Positions 50,754 to 61,939 are shown, counted from the first letter of the stretch. The stretch is DNA of 64,000 nucleotides from Telmatactis stephensoni (GCA_029948255.1 JALIZF010001679.1:372001-436000); one strand, 5' to 3'. Notes: generated by a model from the sequence alone, not told the origin. Made by a program: numbers and translations.

Positions 50754-52410
50754 TCAATTCCACGGTCTCCAGACGTCTTCTTGTTTTCCGCTTTGGGAAA
50801 TAGTGACTGTTTCTTTGACTTCTGACGGGGAAGCCATTGTAGTGTACAGACCTTGAGGAAAGCTGTGAGTGCTGCAATTTACACTTGGGAAGGCCTGGAC
50901 GGCAATATTTCGTGGATACAACTGATGTTTCACTGTGTGTGGCAGTGGTAGCACGACAGGGCTTGGGAAACGAAGCGTTGGAGTTATGAACTGTTCAGGT
51001 GATACGGGAAACTGTTGAGAAGGCTTGTACGGCGCTGAAAAGAAAACAAACAAAAAATATATATATAAGAATTTCCAAGCAATTAAATAATTTTTAAACT
51101 ATGACAAAGACAGTGACTTGAGCCAGCAATACACGCTGCAATTTCTCACGCACTGGAAATGCAATTGTTGGCAGAGAAAAATTGCGGCGTCTCTCATCAC
51201 TTTGCAACATTCAATATAAGGTATGCAATGTTCAAAATATTGCAGAGTGCACAGAAAAGTTTTGAACTTTCTAAAACAAAGTTCTTTTACTTCGTTGCTG
51301 CTGTTGTTAATTGCAAGAAATGATACACTTGATAATTTCGCTCTGGCAACAAAATCTCTAAAAAGGTGCGCGCTGTGTGTCGCCGGCTTTAGGCCATACA
51401 CAGACTCAATAATGTACTATTTATTAGCAGTGCTTGTCTTTTCACTAGTGACAAGCATAAGCACAAGCAACATACACAGACTCAGTAATGTACTACTCAA
51501 TTAGCAGTGCTTGTGTTTCCACTAGTGACATAACGTGACATAAGCATAAACACAAGCAACATAAAAGATTCAGTAATGTGCCCATTAGCAGTGCTTGTCT
51601 TTGACTTGTGGCAAGCATAAATACAATTTAGCACCACAGAGATTGCGAAACTAATGCATGCATTTGATTCAAATGCGCGCATTCAGACAACTATGAAATA
51701 TATGCAGCTCTTATACTTTACTTGTTATACTTACCAAATATTAGCTAATAAAATTAAAATTGCTGACAATAATTCCAATAATGGAACGACGAGAAGATAA
51801 GGGAACAAATTTCACAAATATGAACTGGACTAATGAGCTTCTTATAACTTCCTTTTCCATGCGTTGTGTACTTTGTAGCAAATGAAGTTGGAACTTACCA
51901 TACGGTCTGTGTCTTTGGCTTTTGATAAAGTCCACAGCAAAGTCCAAAATCTCGGCCTTATCCATACGAACACAACTTTTTTCACTGTACATTTGGGGAT
52001 CCTAAAGAAAAGATCAGGCAAATATAAGTTTAGTTATACAGTCAAGTGCATTCAGTAATAATAATTTAATATTTATGAGGCGCAAAATACATATATATAT
52101 GATCTAATGCGCTCAGTACCATTCGACTTAGCGAATTAAGGTTGTGAAATTGCAAACTAGACAAATTTTGGTGTAAGATTAGGCAAACTTACATCCTGAT
52201 AAAGAAAGGAAAGGATAAGATCTTTGATTTCTTCAAGTCTCTGGTTGATTCTTGCTCGTCTTTGGCGTTCAATCAAAGGCTTGGTGCTTGATTTCTTAGG
52301 CTGTAAAAAACAGTACACATAACGGTAAATAGATTATCCTAAATGATAAATAGTAAATTGTAATAAGAATTTACCTTAATACCAGAAGTTTTCAGAGTTT
52401 TCTCAGTCAT
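50754..52410 (-). CDS. HES: HES/Hairy-type bHLH transcriptional repressor (four exons, 175 aa)
   Basis: Exons on the minus strand: 52,410-52,375; 52,300-52,193; 52,001-51,899; 51,034-50,754, with consensus GT-AG sites. The basic region reads KPLIERQRRARINQRLEEIK with the proline typical of Hairy/HES proteins; helix 1 and the loop follow (DLILSFLYQDDPQMYSEK), then helix 2 (VRMDKAEILDFAVDFIKSQ). The C-terminus is WRPWN, so the WRPW motif that recruits Groucho/TLE is present, with one extra residue. HES proteins bind E/N-box DNA as dimers and repress transcription, usually downstream of Notch. The Orange domain normally found after the bHLH is not visible: exon 4 begins APYKPSQQFPVSPEQ and is Pro/Gln-rich. 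The protein is short for the family. Intron 3 holds repeats (51,125-51,370 and 51,399-51,620). Confidence 0.92.
51399..51620. repeat. Three-copy about 80-bp tandem repeat in HES intron 3
   Basis: Each unit contains ATTAGCAGTGCTTGT and CAAGCAACATA(C/A)A-type segments and a (CT)AGTGACA part. The CTAGTGACAAGCATAAGCAC segment also pairs with AGTGCTTGTC within a unit, so units can fold. Confidence 0.75.
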
Positions 52411-52515
52411 TTTACCGTCGAGAATAGAAATAGTTTTGAAAAGAATTCGTTGCAATTGCTGATACAGACTTTGTCGTTGCAAGATTGCACAGTGAATACA
52501 TAACATGCAATTAGG

Positions 52516-52524
52516 TTTTATATA
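52516..52524 (-). promoter_or_regulatory. TATA box of the HES gene
   Basis: TATATAAAA on the minus strand lies about 105 bases upstream of the ATG, which implies a start site near 52,490 and a 5' UTR of about 80 bases. CACGCG (class-C/N-box-like) sites occur at about 52,609 and 52,963, and one loose Su(H)-like site (CGTGGGAG) at 53,474. A tight cluster of Su(H) sites is not evident. Confidence 0.55.
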
Positions 52525-52539
52525 CGTCTCTTAGCAACA

Positions 52540-53625
52540 AAAGAAAACTTGCACAAAGGAGCATGCAGCTGGTTAAAAGCAATTAGAACAATAGACAACA
52601 ACAAAACATGCACGCGAACACAGGCTGCAATAATAAATGCCGGTAATCTTTATTCCTCCTCCTCTACAACAATGCACTTGCAATTTGGGTTGCAACCACA
52701 AAGGGCAGTGCAGGGTTTTGTTTGATGTAATTAGCTTGTCTCGCATTGTGGCGCCATTGCAAAACAATACGAAGAAAGACCTGAAGAAATGCAGTGCTAG
52801 CTAAATTGAATTTTATCAAGAAGAAAAGAAAACGAGTCTCAGAATGAAGTTTAGACAACGGCCTGGCTATAAATTGAAAGAAAAAATTCTTTGAGAGTGC
52901 AAATCTGGTTGATTGTTTTTATAAGTTAAAACATTTCTGTTCGGTTCTCAGGCGACTGTAAGCACGCGCCTACAAAAAGAAAAGCGCGGGAAAGCAATCT
53001 CTTTCTGGAATTAAATTCTGAAATTGTCCACCATTTGAAAAATATCTCAAATACCTTTAACTCTTTAAAATTCAGTAAGGAATGTTCAAAACTTCATTCT
53101 AGAGAGATTCTTTTGAGAAAGTATTTCTAAGTTTAATTAATTATAGTTGACCAACGCGTCATTGCTCTTACATTTGAATAAAGCAATTACAAAACACTTA
53201 TGCCACCAGTAAGTTAAATAAATAAACCAATTTTAAACTCCTGTGATACTCTCTGAACTTGTTGACAAAAGATTCCAAACATTCCAGATATTTCCTCAAT
53301 TGACATCTTAAATTCTTTCAGTTTTAATGAGATTTTCTTTGAATTTGTGTTTGCGATTTTCTTTGAACCTCTGGCTTTCATTTGACTATATTTTGAAAAT
53401 AAATTACTCTGACTAAAACTGTCTTAAAACACCTCGAAAGAATTCTTGCAAGTTTCCGGTCGTGAATACAGCTCGTGGGAGGAATATTCTCTTGTTTACT
53501 GAACTTCTAATGGCAAAATCACTGACTTAAATTATCTAATTGTAAAGCTTTATTGTTTGAATGCCGATGTAGTTTTAAAAGTTTTAAAAGTGCACAAATC
53601 ACATTTGATGCACTACTGAGAATCA
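52540..53625. other. HES upstream region; no gene seen
   Basis: AT-rich DNA with frequent TTGCA/TGCAA motifs in the first 250 bases, related to the repeat at 51,125-51,370 and 54,962-55,204. No other exon is supportable. Confidence 0.4.
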
Positions 53626-53628
53626 CCT

Positions 53629-54072
53629 AACTATTCTAAACTGGTTTTTCATGCTGAATGCGAATATGACAGTTACCAAGTCGTATTCTGTAATCTTAGA
53701 CGTGCTTTGTAAATGACGTATTTTTTGAATTGCTACAGTCATTTCATATTAACGGCTTTTTCATGTAATTCCAAAAGTTCCCAAACTTAAAAACAATGAT
53801 CATAGCTGGAAAGAGCACATCAAAATCAGTAAAACTGTGGAGTTTGAAGGATATAAGTTAACAAACTAAGGAGATACGAATTTTCAAAAATCGAAATTTG
53901 TTGGTATCTCTTGCATAACAGCAAGTGTTTTGATACAAAATCCATTAATATGAAATGACTGTAGCAATTCACAAAATACGTCATTTACACGTATAAGCTA
54001 AGATTACAGAATATGTCTTGGTAAATGTCATATTTGGATTAATCAGCATGAAAAATTAGATTAGAATAGTTA
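53629..54072. repeat. 444-bp foldback element
   Basis: The left arm (TAACTATTCTAAACTGG onward to about 53,760) and the right arm (about 53,938-54,072) are inverted copies over about 130 bases, including ATTCTGTAATCTTAG/CTAAGATTACAGAAT and TTGCTACAGTCATTTCATAT with its complement. Confidence 0.8.
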
Positions 54073-54316
54073 TGTTACCAGCTTCTACGTACCCTAAAAT
54101 GCCTTCTGCACTTTTTGCGATCGACTTTTTCAGTTTTGCGCCTAGTCTATTTTTGAAACTTAGTTATTGAAATGCTTAGATTTAGCCTTTGTCTCCAAAC
54201 ATGATGAAAATTTGATTAAAAATTGCGAAATAAACAGGTGTTAATACTTTCGAAGTACAAATTGTTATGAAAAGCCGGATTGCTTAAGAAAACCTTGCAA
54301 GTGCTTGTAGAATTGT

Positions 54317-54668
54317 AAAGCCATGAGATTCACGTGATTTTAAACAATAGTTCAAAGATTCGTTTAAAAGACTAATTGACAGCACGAATATGAAGTCACT
54401 ACATTCCAAAGCACGCTCACAAAGGGGCGTGCTCCAGTCCTAATGAACGCTATGCAGTCGCGTGCAATATGCCATTGTTCATTCGTGTTGCAATTATTGA
54501 TACTCTCTTCCTATTGGTCATTGGGGGTTGATACGCAGTTACGCAGACTTGCATAATTTTGCTCTATTCAGGAATTTTGGAATGTAGTGACTTCAAATTC
54601 GTGTAGTCAATTAGTCTTTTAAGTGAATCCTTAAACTATTGTTCAAAATCACGTGAATCTGGCTCTAA
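54317..54668. repeat. About 350-bp foldback element
   Basis: AGATTCACGTGATTTT at 54,326 is complemented by AAAATCACGTGAATCT at 54,645. Pairing continues through AAACAATAGTT, AAAAGACTAATTGAC and GAAGTCACTACATTCC. The arms are about 90 bases. Confidence 0.8.
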
Positions 54669-54961
54669 AACTCTGCACTCATTTGAAAGGTTTTCATGTT
54701 TAATCTTTTCATAACGAATTAAGCCAGTATGTATGTCTGTCAGTTTTTCAAATTGAATTTGCTTGATCTGATCTGATTCTTCTTCATGTAGCGCCAAGAT
54801 TCGAAGCAGCTGGTCTGGACTCACCCAAAATTAAAGTTGTTGAGTCAGCTTAAAGTTCGCAGTGTTTTGTGTTACGCGACAACCAACCAGTCTCGCATTA
54901 ATTATTGCAGCGCAATTAATGGTACTTTCTTTATGAGATAATTATAATAATTTTTTTTTGT

Positions 54962-55204
54962 TTTAGGAATAAGATGGCGATACACGCTGCAGTTTATCTT
55001 GCACTGGCAATGAAATTTTAGATTTTATTGCAGAGAAAATATAAATTGCAGCGTCTATCATCACTCTCAATACTGATCATACAATGTACAAAATGTTACG
55101 GAAAAAAACGGCCAAACCGCTTTTGAACTTTCTGCAACAATATTTTTGTTGCGAGAAATCGTTGCTGTTTTTCTCAATTGCAGCGTGTATTGTCGCTTTT
55201 ACAA
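54962..55204. repeat. About 245-bp MITE related to a repeat in HES intron 3
   Basis: The ends GCGATACACGCTGCA and GCAGCGTGTATTGTCGC are inverted. The body resembles 51,125-51,370 (shared CACGCTGCA, GCAGCGTCT-like and TTTTGAACTTTCT segments). Confidence 0.65.
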
Positions 55205-55503
55205 AATACTTATTGATAAATCTCTCGAAAAGTAAACAAAACGAATGTTCTAGTGGAGTTCTTGAAAGACGCTAATTTCTCAGAAGTTAGCAATGTTTAT
55301 TCAACTTATAGTCATTATTGTTGTATTATGTGATTAGAATTGATACTAAAAAGCGGCTTTTTGAGTCGGCTTTATTGTTAAAACATTTTGTTCGGTACTT
55401 GTTTAGGGTTGTCCTTTTACCGACGAAATACTCAATGGACAAGCCTCCTCGTTTTGCCACAAACGTACCGACACAACCATGCCAGCCAATTAAAGAATAG
55501 ATA

Positions 55504-55633
55504 GAGGGATTTCACGGCAGACATGTTTGTGGTCAAAATAATAGTGATTTTCTCCCAAGAGAAATAAAGTATTTTGTCATTCAAAAACTTTCTGTCGTAC
55601 TTGCCCACAAACATGGCTGCCATGAAATCCCTC
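55504..55633. repeat. 130-bp Tc1/mariner-like MITE with TA target
   Basis: The ends GAGGGATTTCACGGCAG and CTGCCATGAAATCCCTC are about 30-base inverted repeats with few mismatches, continuing to CATGTTTGTGG. TA flanks both sides (55,502-55,503 and 55,634-55,635). Confidence 0.8.
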
Positions 55634-55639
55634 TATTCA

Positions 55640-57400
55640 AAGGCATTGTGATTGATATTCATACGTAACCGTAGAACTTCGCTAGACTAAGTATAATTTC
55701 TTTTGTGATTTATTATTATTTCCTTGGAGATGATCTTGGAAAAAACGATTGAAATATCAGGGAGGGTTTTGTCAGGTACTCTATTTTTCTGCTCTCTTGA
55801 GTTGAAAGCGAGTTGCTACAATCAATGAGAACTCAACGCGAGCAAGCAGGAAAACTTGTCTCGCAATGATTTCGTAGTGTAGCTGTTATGTGCAACGCAG
55901 AGCCATTGCGAGATCCGAGTCACAGAAAAAAAATAAAACAACCCAAAAACATATGAGCTTTTATCTCTACTTAGAAGAAAAGGTTCTTCGTTTATTGTTT
56001 TAAAAAAGATCTGGAAAGAACAAGAAATAGGTTGAAGTTATTATATCAGTGTTTGTCACTTGGCAAGGCTTTCATTAATGAAGGAGGGGAGGAGAAACAC
56101 GAGCGCATCGCGGTTTATAGATAGTTGCTAACCGCCACAAATCAAACAACGGTTTGTGTAGTTGATAACAATAAACGTTTTTAATTAAGGTTTCAATTTA
56201 TACAAAATAAACAAAATAATTAGAGATTTTATTCCGAAGTGTAAACTTGAGAATATACTTAAGAAGTGTAAATGTGTATTTATTAAATGCATATATACGA
56301 GCTCGAGTGCTCAGAGGTCTCAGAGTGCTGTAAATTAGAACTCCGCATAAAACTGACGATTATAAGAACCTCCTGGCTGATTATTGAGCAATTAAGCACC
56401 CAATATATACAAAAACAAGACATACATTTTATACAAAACCATTTTATACATCAACTTACCACAGAAAGCATTTTATACATCAACCTATCACAGAAAATCA
56501 TTGGTTCTTTTATGCGAGTTTTTACTCACTTGACGAGTCAGTGAAAGGAAATCAGTCTAATGATTAGCAGTTGTACGTTATTCGAAACTGCAGCAAAACA
56601 GCCTTTTTGCTTTTTTCGTTTAAACTGAAAATGAATGTTTTGTTTTTATCTCCTGATAAACACTTCAGCAGTACTTGCAAGACGGTTTTAGCCTAATAAC
56701 TTCTTGGCTAGAGGCGTGAAAGGGTGTATATATTTTTTCAGTTTCAGTTGAAGAACTCACAAAGGTGCATTACCCGCTATCAGTTGCTTAAGTTAAAAAT
56801 ATATCAATTCTGAGCTTTACAAAATTGTGTTAAGTGTTTATTGGAAATGAAAAAGCATAGCAGCATAACAATATATAAATTGAAAACTATACCATATTTC
56901 CGGCCAATATGTCAGTTTCTTTAAAAAGTGTACTCAACTTGTACACTATTTCAAACTATACCCTTTAAGCCCACCTATATCTATATCGCTTGTATAGAGA
57001 ACAAAACCGCCACCCTCCCCTCACGGGTTTGCTGAGTCCACTAAGTTGATGCTGACATTATGTAGCAGAAAAGACGCAAAAATATCCTCTCTGATCCCCT
57101 GGCCGGTTTTCGATTACTATAACGCTGCATCCCTCCTTAAAGTTAATTCTGGATCCTTAGAAGCACTTGGAGTTGTAAATGTACTTGAGTGCTCTTCAAA
57201 AAAACGTACAAACAATTTTCGACAATCGATTGGGCTTTTGCTAAGAAGAATCAATTCATGCTTTCAGCTTTTTCGAACGCCATTCTTTGATATAGAAATG
57301 ATATCCCTTAATGTCTCGAGTAAGCTGTTCCATTAATTAATGTCTTTAAACTTTATGAAGAAATTGATTATTTCCTAATGGTCTTAATAGCACAAAGGAT
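55640..57400. other. No gene seen
   Basis: AT-rich intergenic DNA. A short tandem repeat (CATTTTATACATCAACxTA) lies at 56,437-56,500. Short open frames show no domain. Confidence 0.4.
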
Positions 57401-57407
57401 GTGATAA

Positions 57408-57714
57408 TTTTAAATAAAAAATACAACTTTTTTGACGTTTTTTTTTTTGAGTTTTTTGAGTTTTCTGAATACCACCATCAATATGTAATATGTTTATATA
57501 TCTTTGTTTTTTTTTAGTTTGTTTATATGTCATATTTTAAGAATTCAAACTATGTAATGACCGTTGTAATTTTATATGTAACTAGATTCTATTAATAGTA
57601 GATACATTTAGTCAAAACTTGTAATCACTTAAACAACTGAAGATGGCTTTATGAAAGCCGAAACATGTCTTGTTTTAAACTCAAAAAAGTTGTGTTTTTA
57701 TTTAAGATTATTTC
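57408..57714. repeat. Foldback element holding a hammerhead-like motif
   Basis: TTTTAAATAAAAAATACAAC at about 57,411 and the complement of GTTGTGTTTTTATTTAAGAT (57,690-57,709) are inverted copies, and both continue inward with a TTTTTTGA(G)-type run. Confidence 0.6.
57629..57678 (+). ncRNA. Hammerhead-ribozyme-like motif (type I, minimal stem III)
   Basis: The core box CTGAAGA (57,637-57,643, matching CUGANGA) is followed by a perfect stem-loop GGCTTT-ATG-AAAGCC (57,645-57,659), then GAAAC (57,660-57,664) and a GTC cleavage-type triplet (57,667-57,669). Stem I closes between AAACAA (57,631-57,636) and TTGTTT (57,670-57,675). Two weak points: T57,644 is an extra base between the core and stem II, and stem III would be about one C-G pair. 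Minimal hammerheads of this kind are known from Penelope-like retroelements. Activity is not established. Confidence 0.45.
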
Positions 57715-57726
57715 CTAGCTTTAAAG

Positions 57727-58760
57727 CTCTAGAAAAGTACCGCTTCCAAACACCTAAAAAGGTTTCAAAAGGCCAAGCATACCCGTCTGATTAGATGTCG
57801 CTTTACATCAATTTGCCTTTATAACATAGGTAATATATAACGCGCGCTCTGATTGGATGATAAGCGCGCGCAAGCATGCGTCCAAAACTCGATGGACAGC
57901 ACGCTGACGTCAATGTTTCCTTTTCTTGCCTCTTTATTTTCTTAAAATGGACGAAAATGTTTGCTTATTTCGTTTGTCTACGGCTACGCCTCGTGCCACA
58001 ACTCTTACGCTTCTCTCCATTATAATACACTATACAAAATTACTCGATTCTGATTGGATGAGAGGAGTACAATTATATCGTTAATTGTACTCTGCAGAGT
58101 ACCTATTAAGTCGCTATGGCAACGACAATCCTTAATTGAAATTTTGTATAGTGTATTATATATACAAATCGCACGATCTTGAGTACAATTCGGAATTAAT
58201 AGGTACGAGTAATGTTTTGAAAGTTCTCAAAATAGGACGAGCCTTTAGGCGAGTCCTATTTGAGAGTTTTCAAAACATTACGAGTAACTATTAATTCTGA
58301 ATTGTACGAGAAGATCGTGCGATTTTTTATTTATAATACACTATTGTTGCCATAGGCGACTTAATAGGTACTCTACAGAGTACAATTAACGATTTAATTG
58401 TACTCCTCTCGTCCAATCAGAATCGAGTAATTTTGTATAGTGTATTATAACCTATACTAATTCCCTGCAAGTTGTAGAGCAGATAGTAGCCTGATGTAAA
58501 CTGAAAATGATCTTTGTTTAGTCGAATTTATTGAATTCTCGGCCTAGCGAGCGCCATATTCTTCATTTGTACAAAAAGGGAAAAGCAAATCGCTTTTAGG
58601 GACACCTATAAATGATATACAATGTCTATAAAGCCTGTATAGAGGAGTACTCTCCCCAACCCCACGGAGATGTTGAGTTGACGTTAGGTAGTACGGCAAC
58701 CAGTTGTAATACCCCAAGAGCATGACGTCGTCAGGATGTACTCAGTCCTTTTTACATTCT
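57727..58760 (-). repeat. Inverted copy of the DNA downstream of the Cys-rich peptide gene
   Basis: 57,727-57,830 is the complement of about 42,975-43,090, and 58,450-58,760 is the complement of about 42,335-42,830 with a deletion. MITE insertions (57,830-57,900 and 58,021-58,448) split it. Confidence 0.75.
58021..58448. repeat. Composite foldback element
   Basis: The outer ends TATAATACACTATACAAAAT and ATTTTGTATAGTGTATTATA are perfect inverted repeats. The same sequence recurs internally at about 58,143-58,162, so 58,021-58,162 is itself a small MITE. The centre has a second inverted pair around GAGCCTTTAGGCGAGTCC with long arms including TTTTGAAA and GTACGAGTAA-like segments. Confidence 0.8.
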
Positions 58761-58890
58761 CTTACTAGCTTGAACGTTAGACTAAAAACTATGAATACAC
58801 ACACACACAGTTGATTTTCGATGCTCTTTTATTGACGTTTATTACACAACATTAAGATTATGCAACAAAAACAGTTCTTTGCATGCCGTC

Positions 58891-59048
58891 TTAACGACAA
58901 CGAATACAGTCACGGCATTTTGTTTTCGTCCACGGCCAAACGCCGCGGCGGCAACATTTGGTTTTTTTACATCTGTGTGGTCTGTGACATAGGTGGGCAT
59001 GTCTGCCAGAGCGGCAAGGAGGAGGAGGACGCCGGCGCTTCGCGACAT
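58891..59048 (-). pseudogene. Last exon of a second basic Cys-rich peptide gene (partial copy)
   Basis: After an ATTTCAG acceptor the exon encodes DVAKRR, as in the gene at 41 kb, then RPPPPCRSGRHAHLCHR, CKKTKCCRRGVWPWTKTK and CRDCIRCR before TAA: 53 codons with eight cysteines. The C-terminal VCKC part of the first copy is missing, and the CC pair and CRxC..RC pattern are kept. The polyadenylation signal (AATAAA complement, 58,828-58,833) is present. No signal-peptide or acidic exons could be found upstream (to higher coordinates) within the window, and a foldback insertion begins about 30 bases from the acceptor. It is therefore called partial; the exon itself is open. Confidence 0.65.
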
Positions 59049-59077
59049 CTGAAATATTATAAAAGTGATAGGCAATT

Positions 59078-59245
59078 AACAAATAGAACAGCTTTTTCCG
59101 TGCTCCGTTCAGTAATACAGCACGCAGGAAGTGACGAAAGCACGAAAGAAGTGTAAGGAGTGCTCTCCACACTTCTTGAGTGCTTTCGGCACTTCCTAAG
59201 TGCTGTATTACTGAACGGAGCACGGAGAAAGATGCTCTATTTGTT
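59078..59245. repeat. 168-bp foldback element beside the exon acceptor
   Basis: AACAAATAGAACAGCTTTTT and the complement of the right end are inverted; pairing continues over CCGTGCTCCGTTCAGTAATA. The neighbouring 59,246-59,425 is also absent from the matching intron at 41 kb, so the insertion may be larger or double. Confidence 0.8.
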
Positions 59246-59494
59246 TTATTATATATTTTGAAGTAAATATTCAAGGGAAAAAGTTCGATTTTCTCCGTAC
59301 AAAAATTCAAAAGGTGCGCGCGCGTTCGAGCTCGCGCTGCTGACATCAGAGCTGTGCTCCGTTCTCTGATAAAGCAAAGCTTTTAGTCAATCGGAGCGCG
59401 CGTATCGACAAGGGTATATAATAAATGAATATAGATTAGGTAGTAATTTTGGACAGTTTCGGATTTTTCTCGTTCGTCTGTTCTTACGTTCGTT

Positions 59495-59869
59495 CACAGG
59501 GAGCCCACAGCTACTGGTAGCAAAGGGAGATTCAGATTTTTTTGGTTAATTGGATTACATTAGGAGCGGCCGTTTGGTCGCTTGTGCTTACGTTTCTCGA
59601 ATTTCAGCGGCTTATTGGATTAGCGTTAAGAGCGGTTACCGGATTGGTCAGAATTCAAATTTGAATTTTCTCTCAGCTGTTTACGTCGGTAGAGTCTTTG
59701 CTTCTTAACCGCTCTTAACGCTAATCCAATAAGCCACTGAAATTCGAGAAACTAAGTAACGTAACATAGCACAAGCGACCAAACGGCCGCTCCTAATGTA
59801 ATCCAATTAAACCAAAAAAATCAATTAACTGAATCTCCCGTTGCTACCAGTAGCTGTGGGCTCCCTGTG
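59495..59869. repeat. 375-bp foldback element with long inverted arms
   Basis: The ends CACAGGGAGCCCACAGCTAC and GTAGCTGTGGGCTCCCTGTG are perfect inverted repeats. Arms of about 150 bases include GGAGCGGCCGTTTGGTCGCT and AACCGCTCTTAACGCTAATC with their complements. It sits in a GTTC-rich tract, so target duplication cannot be read. Confidence 0.85.
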
Positions 59870-59884
59870 GTTCGTTCGTTCGTT

Positions 59885-60075
59885 AGTTGTTTGTTTAGTT
59901 GGCTGGTTGGTTGGTTTGTTTGTTGGTTGGTTGGTTTGTTGGTTTGTTGGTTGGTTGGTTGGTTGGTTGGTTGGTTGGTTGGTTGGTTGGTTGGTTGGTT
60001 GGTTGGTTGGTTGGTTGGTTGGTTGGTTGGTTGGTTGGTTGGTTGGTTGAATGAATAAATGAATGAATGAATGAC
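59885..60075 (+). repeat. (GGTT)n microsatellite with (GAAT)n edge
   Basis: GGTT run of about 120 bases (59,930-60,049), then GAATGAAT. It is in the position corresponding to the (AAAC)n run in intron 5 of the intact gene. Confidence 0.95.
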
Positions 60076-60930
60076 TTTATTGAAGATCATATGGTAGAAT
60101 CTCGTGATTCTAAATAACATGATATTAAAAATATCTAATATATATGTGAAAATTAAAATTACAAAAGAACACACATGATTATCCCTGCAACTCTGAGTTT
60201 CGCACTCGTCAGGCAGATTTAATGAAGAACAATCCCAACGCAGAGGAGGAGCGCACACCTTCCCAAGATACATTGCGCTTTGAAGCGTGGATTGGTATTG
60301 GATTTGTACAATATTTATGCTGGAAACGGAGCTAATTTTTGGTCGTTGTATTTCTGGAAATTATTACAAATTTAGCTAATTTTGACATTTCTAAAGGTTT
60401 GTAATTTAGATTTGAACTTGAAGTACATTGGGGCCTGAAGAAAATACCCAATCTTCAAACATCGCTTTCTTTAAAACGGATCAACATAAACTGGTTCTGA
60501 TTATAGTGTCTTATAGAGCGATCCTTCCCCTTTTTTGTGGTCTCAAAATGATCCAAAGTGATCCAGGATCTCAATTCGAAATTTTAGAATTTATGCGGGT
60601 TGTTTTGACGCCAAACACAAGCAGCGTGTAGCCGTTGCTGATAAAGACGATAAACCACTGGCTCAGTGTTTGGGTTTAAAATCGCGTCAAAATGCATCAT
60701 AGTAAAGTAAAACTTTGCTCTTTGGATTGTGAGAGTAATTTAGGCATCATATAAAAGGCGTAATGATAAAAATACGACATATTCTTAGAGCATAACGACT
60801 ATAACGCTCGGGAAATAAACTAATTTCAGTCCGTGACCTTTGGCGTTATCCGATCCTTGCTTCGGTGTTATTTACATTCTCACTCTAAACGGTTTCATTG
60901 AAGTTTGTTCTTGAATGGCTAGCAATCCAA
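60076..60930. other. No gene seen
   Basis: Intergenic; no acidic or signal-peptide exon of the peptide gene could be found on the minus strand here. Confidence 0.4.
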
Positions 60931-60936
60931 AATTAA

Positions 60937-61938
60937 CTAGACGCACACGTGCGTTCACTCGTGCCCCGGAAGCCCCTTTTAGGAGAGGCTTCAATGACCG
61001 GCCCCGTTCGTACTCTTCCCCGAGCCGTTTCACGTCGCATTCTTCACCATTCCGGGAAATAGTTAACCGTAACATAAAGACCCTTTTTGAATCGGCTAAC
61101 TTAAACTAAAAAATATTTGATTAGTCAATTTGTCTGTCAGCAGCTATTAGTCGACATGCAAAATATTAGTAGCGAATATACCAGTATATTCAATTCAACT
61201 TTTTATTTCACTATGTATCTCAATTGTTTGCTGTAAAGACTTCTACAACGGCGTTTTTGACACAATAACAAATCGTGAATTTTTTCGTTCATGTTTCGGA
61301 TGTTTTAAATAATAAAAGACGTTACGTGACCAACAAGGTCAATGGAACCTAACCGTTCCATGCAATGGTCTGCTCTAGAATTCCGTATTAAAATTCAGTA
61401 CAAAAACCTCTCAAGATCTCTTGAATGCTTGAATGAGGAATACAATTGACTTGCTTCTACGTATGTTCGTTTAGCAACATGTAGGATGAGAAATTCGTAG
61501 ATTCACAGCTCATAGGAAATACTCTTTATCCATGTTTATCGCGAGGGTTCTCTTTCAAGTACTCCATTTAGAGTTCGATATTTGGTCAAAATATTGGAGA
61601 TGAAGCTCAAACTAACAGCCCATTCTGAAGCTCTTATAAGTATATAGGTATACCTCGAATTAAAAGCTCCAAATTACATTGTGCTACTGCAGGAAAAGCC
61701 TGTCTCTGAAAGCTATTTTCTTTGTAGTCGGCCATCTTGCATTCCTAAAGTTCCTCGCTGGCGTTCAGTACGGAGGTGATGAATGAAGGGCATTGTTTTT
61801 TACGTTCTTAACCAATCAGGGGTGTAACACGTGACCGATTGCGCAAGAATGCTGCATTCTCGAGACGAAAAGAGGAAAAAAAACACATTTGCAGTTTATA
61901 ACTCGTTCCCCGCCTAATGTCCTGGGCACGAGTAATTA
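60937..61938 (-). mobile_element. Helitron-like non-autonomous element H4
   Basis: Minus-strand start TAATTACTCGTGCCCAGGAC; end hairpin ACGCACGTGTGCGT then CTAG, followed by T. It matches H2 along most of its length and preserves the site that is interrupted by H3 in H2. No coding sequence. Confidence 0.65.
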
Positions 61939-61939
61939 A

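Noticed and set aside
59821..60273. QPTNQPTN and VGWLVGWL open frames
   Set aside because: Translation of the (GGTT)n microsatellite.
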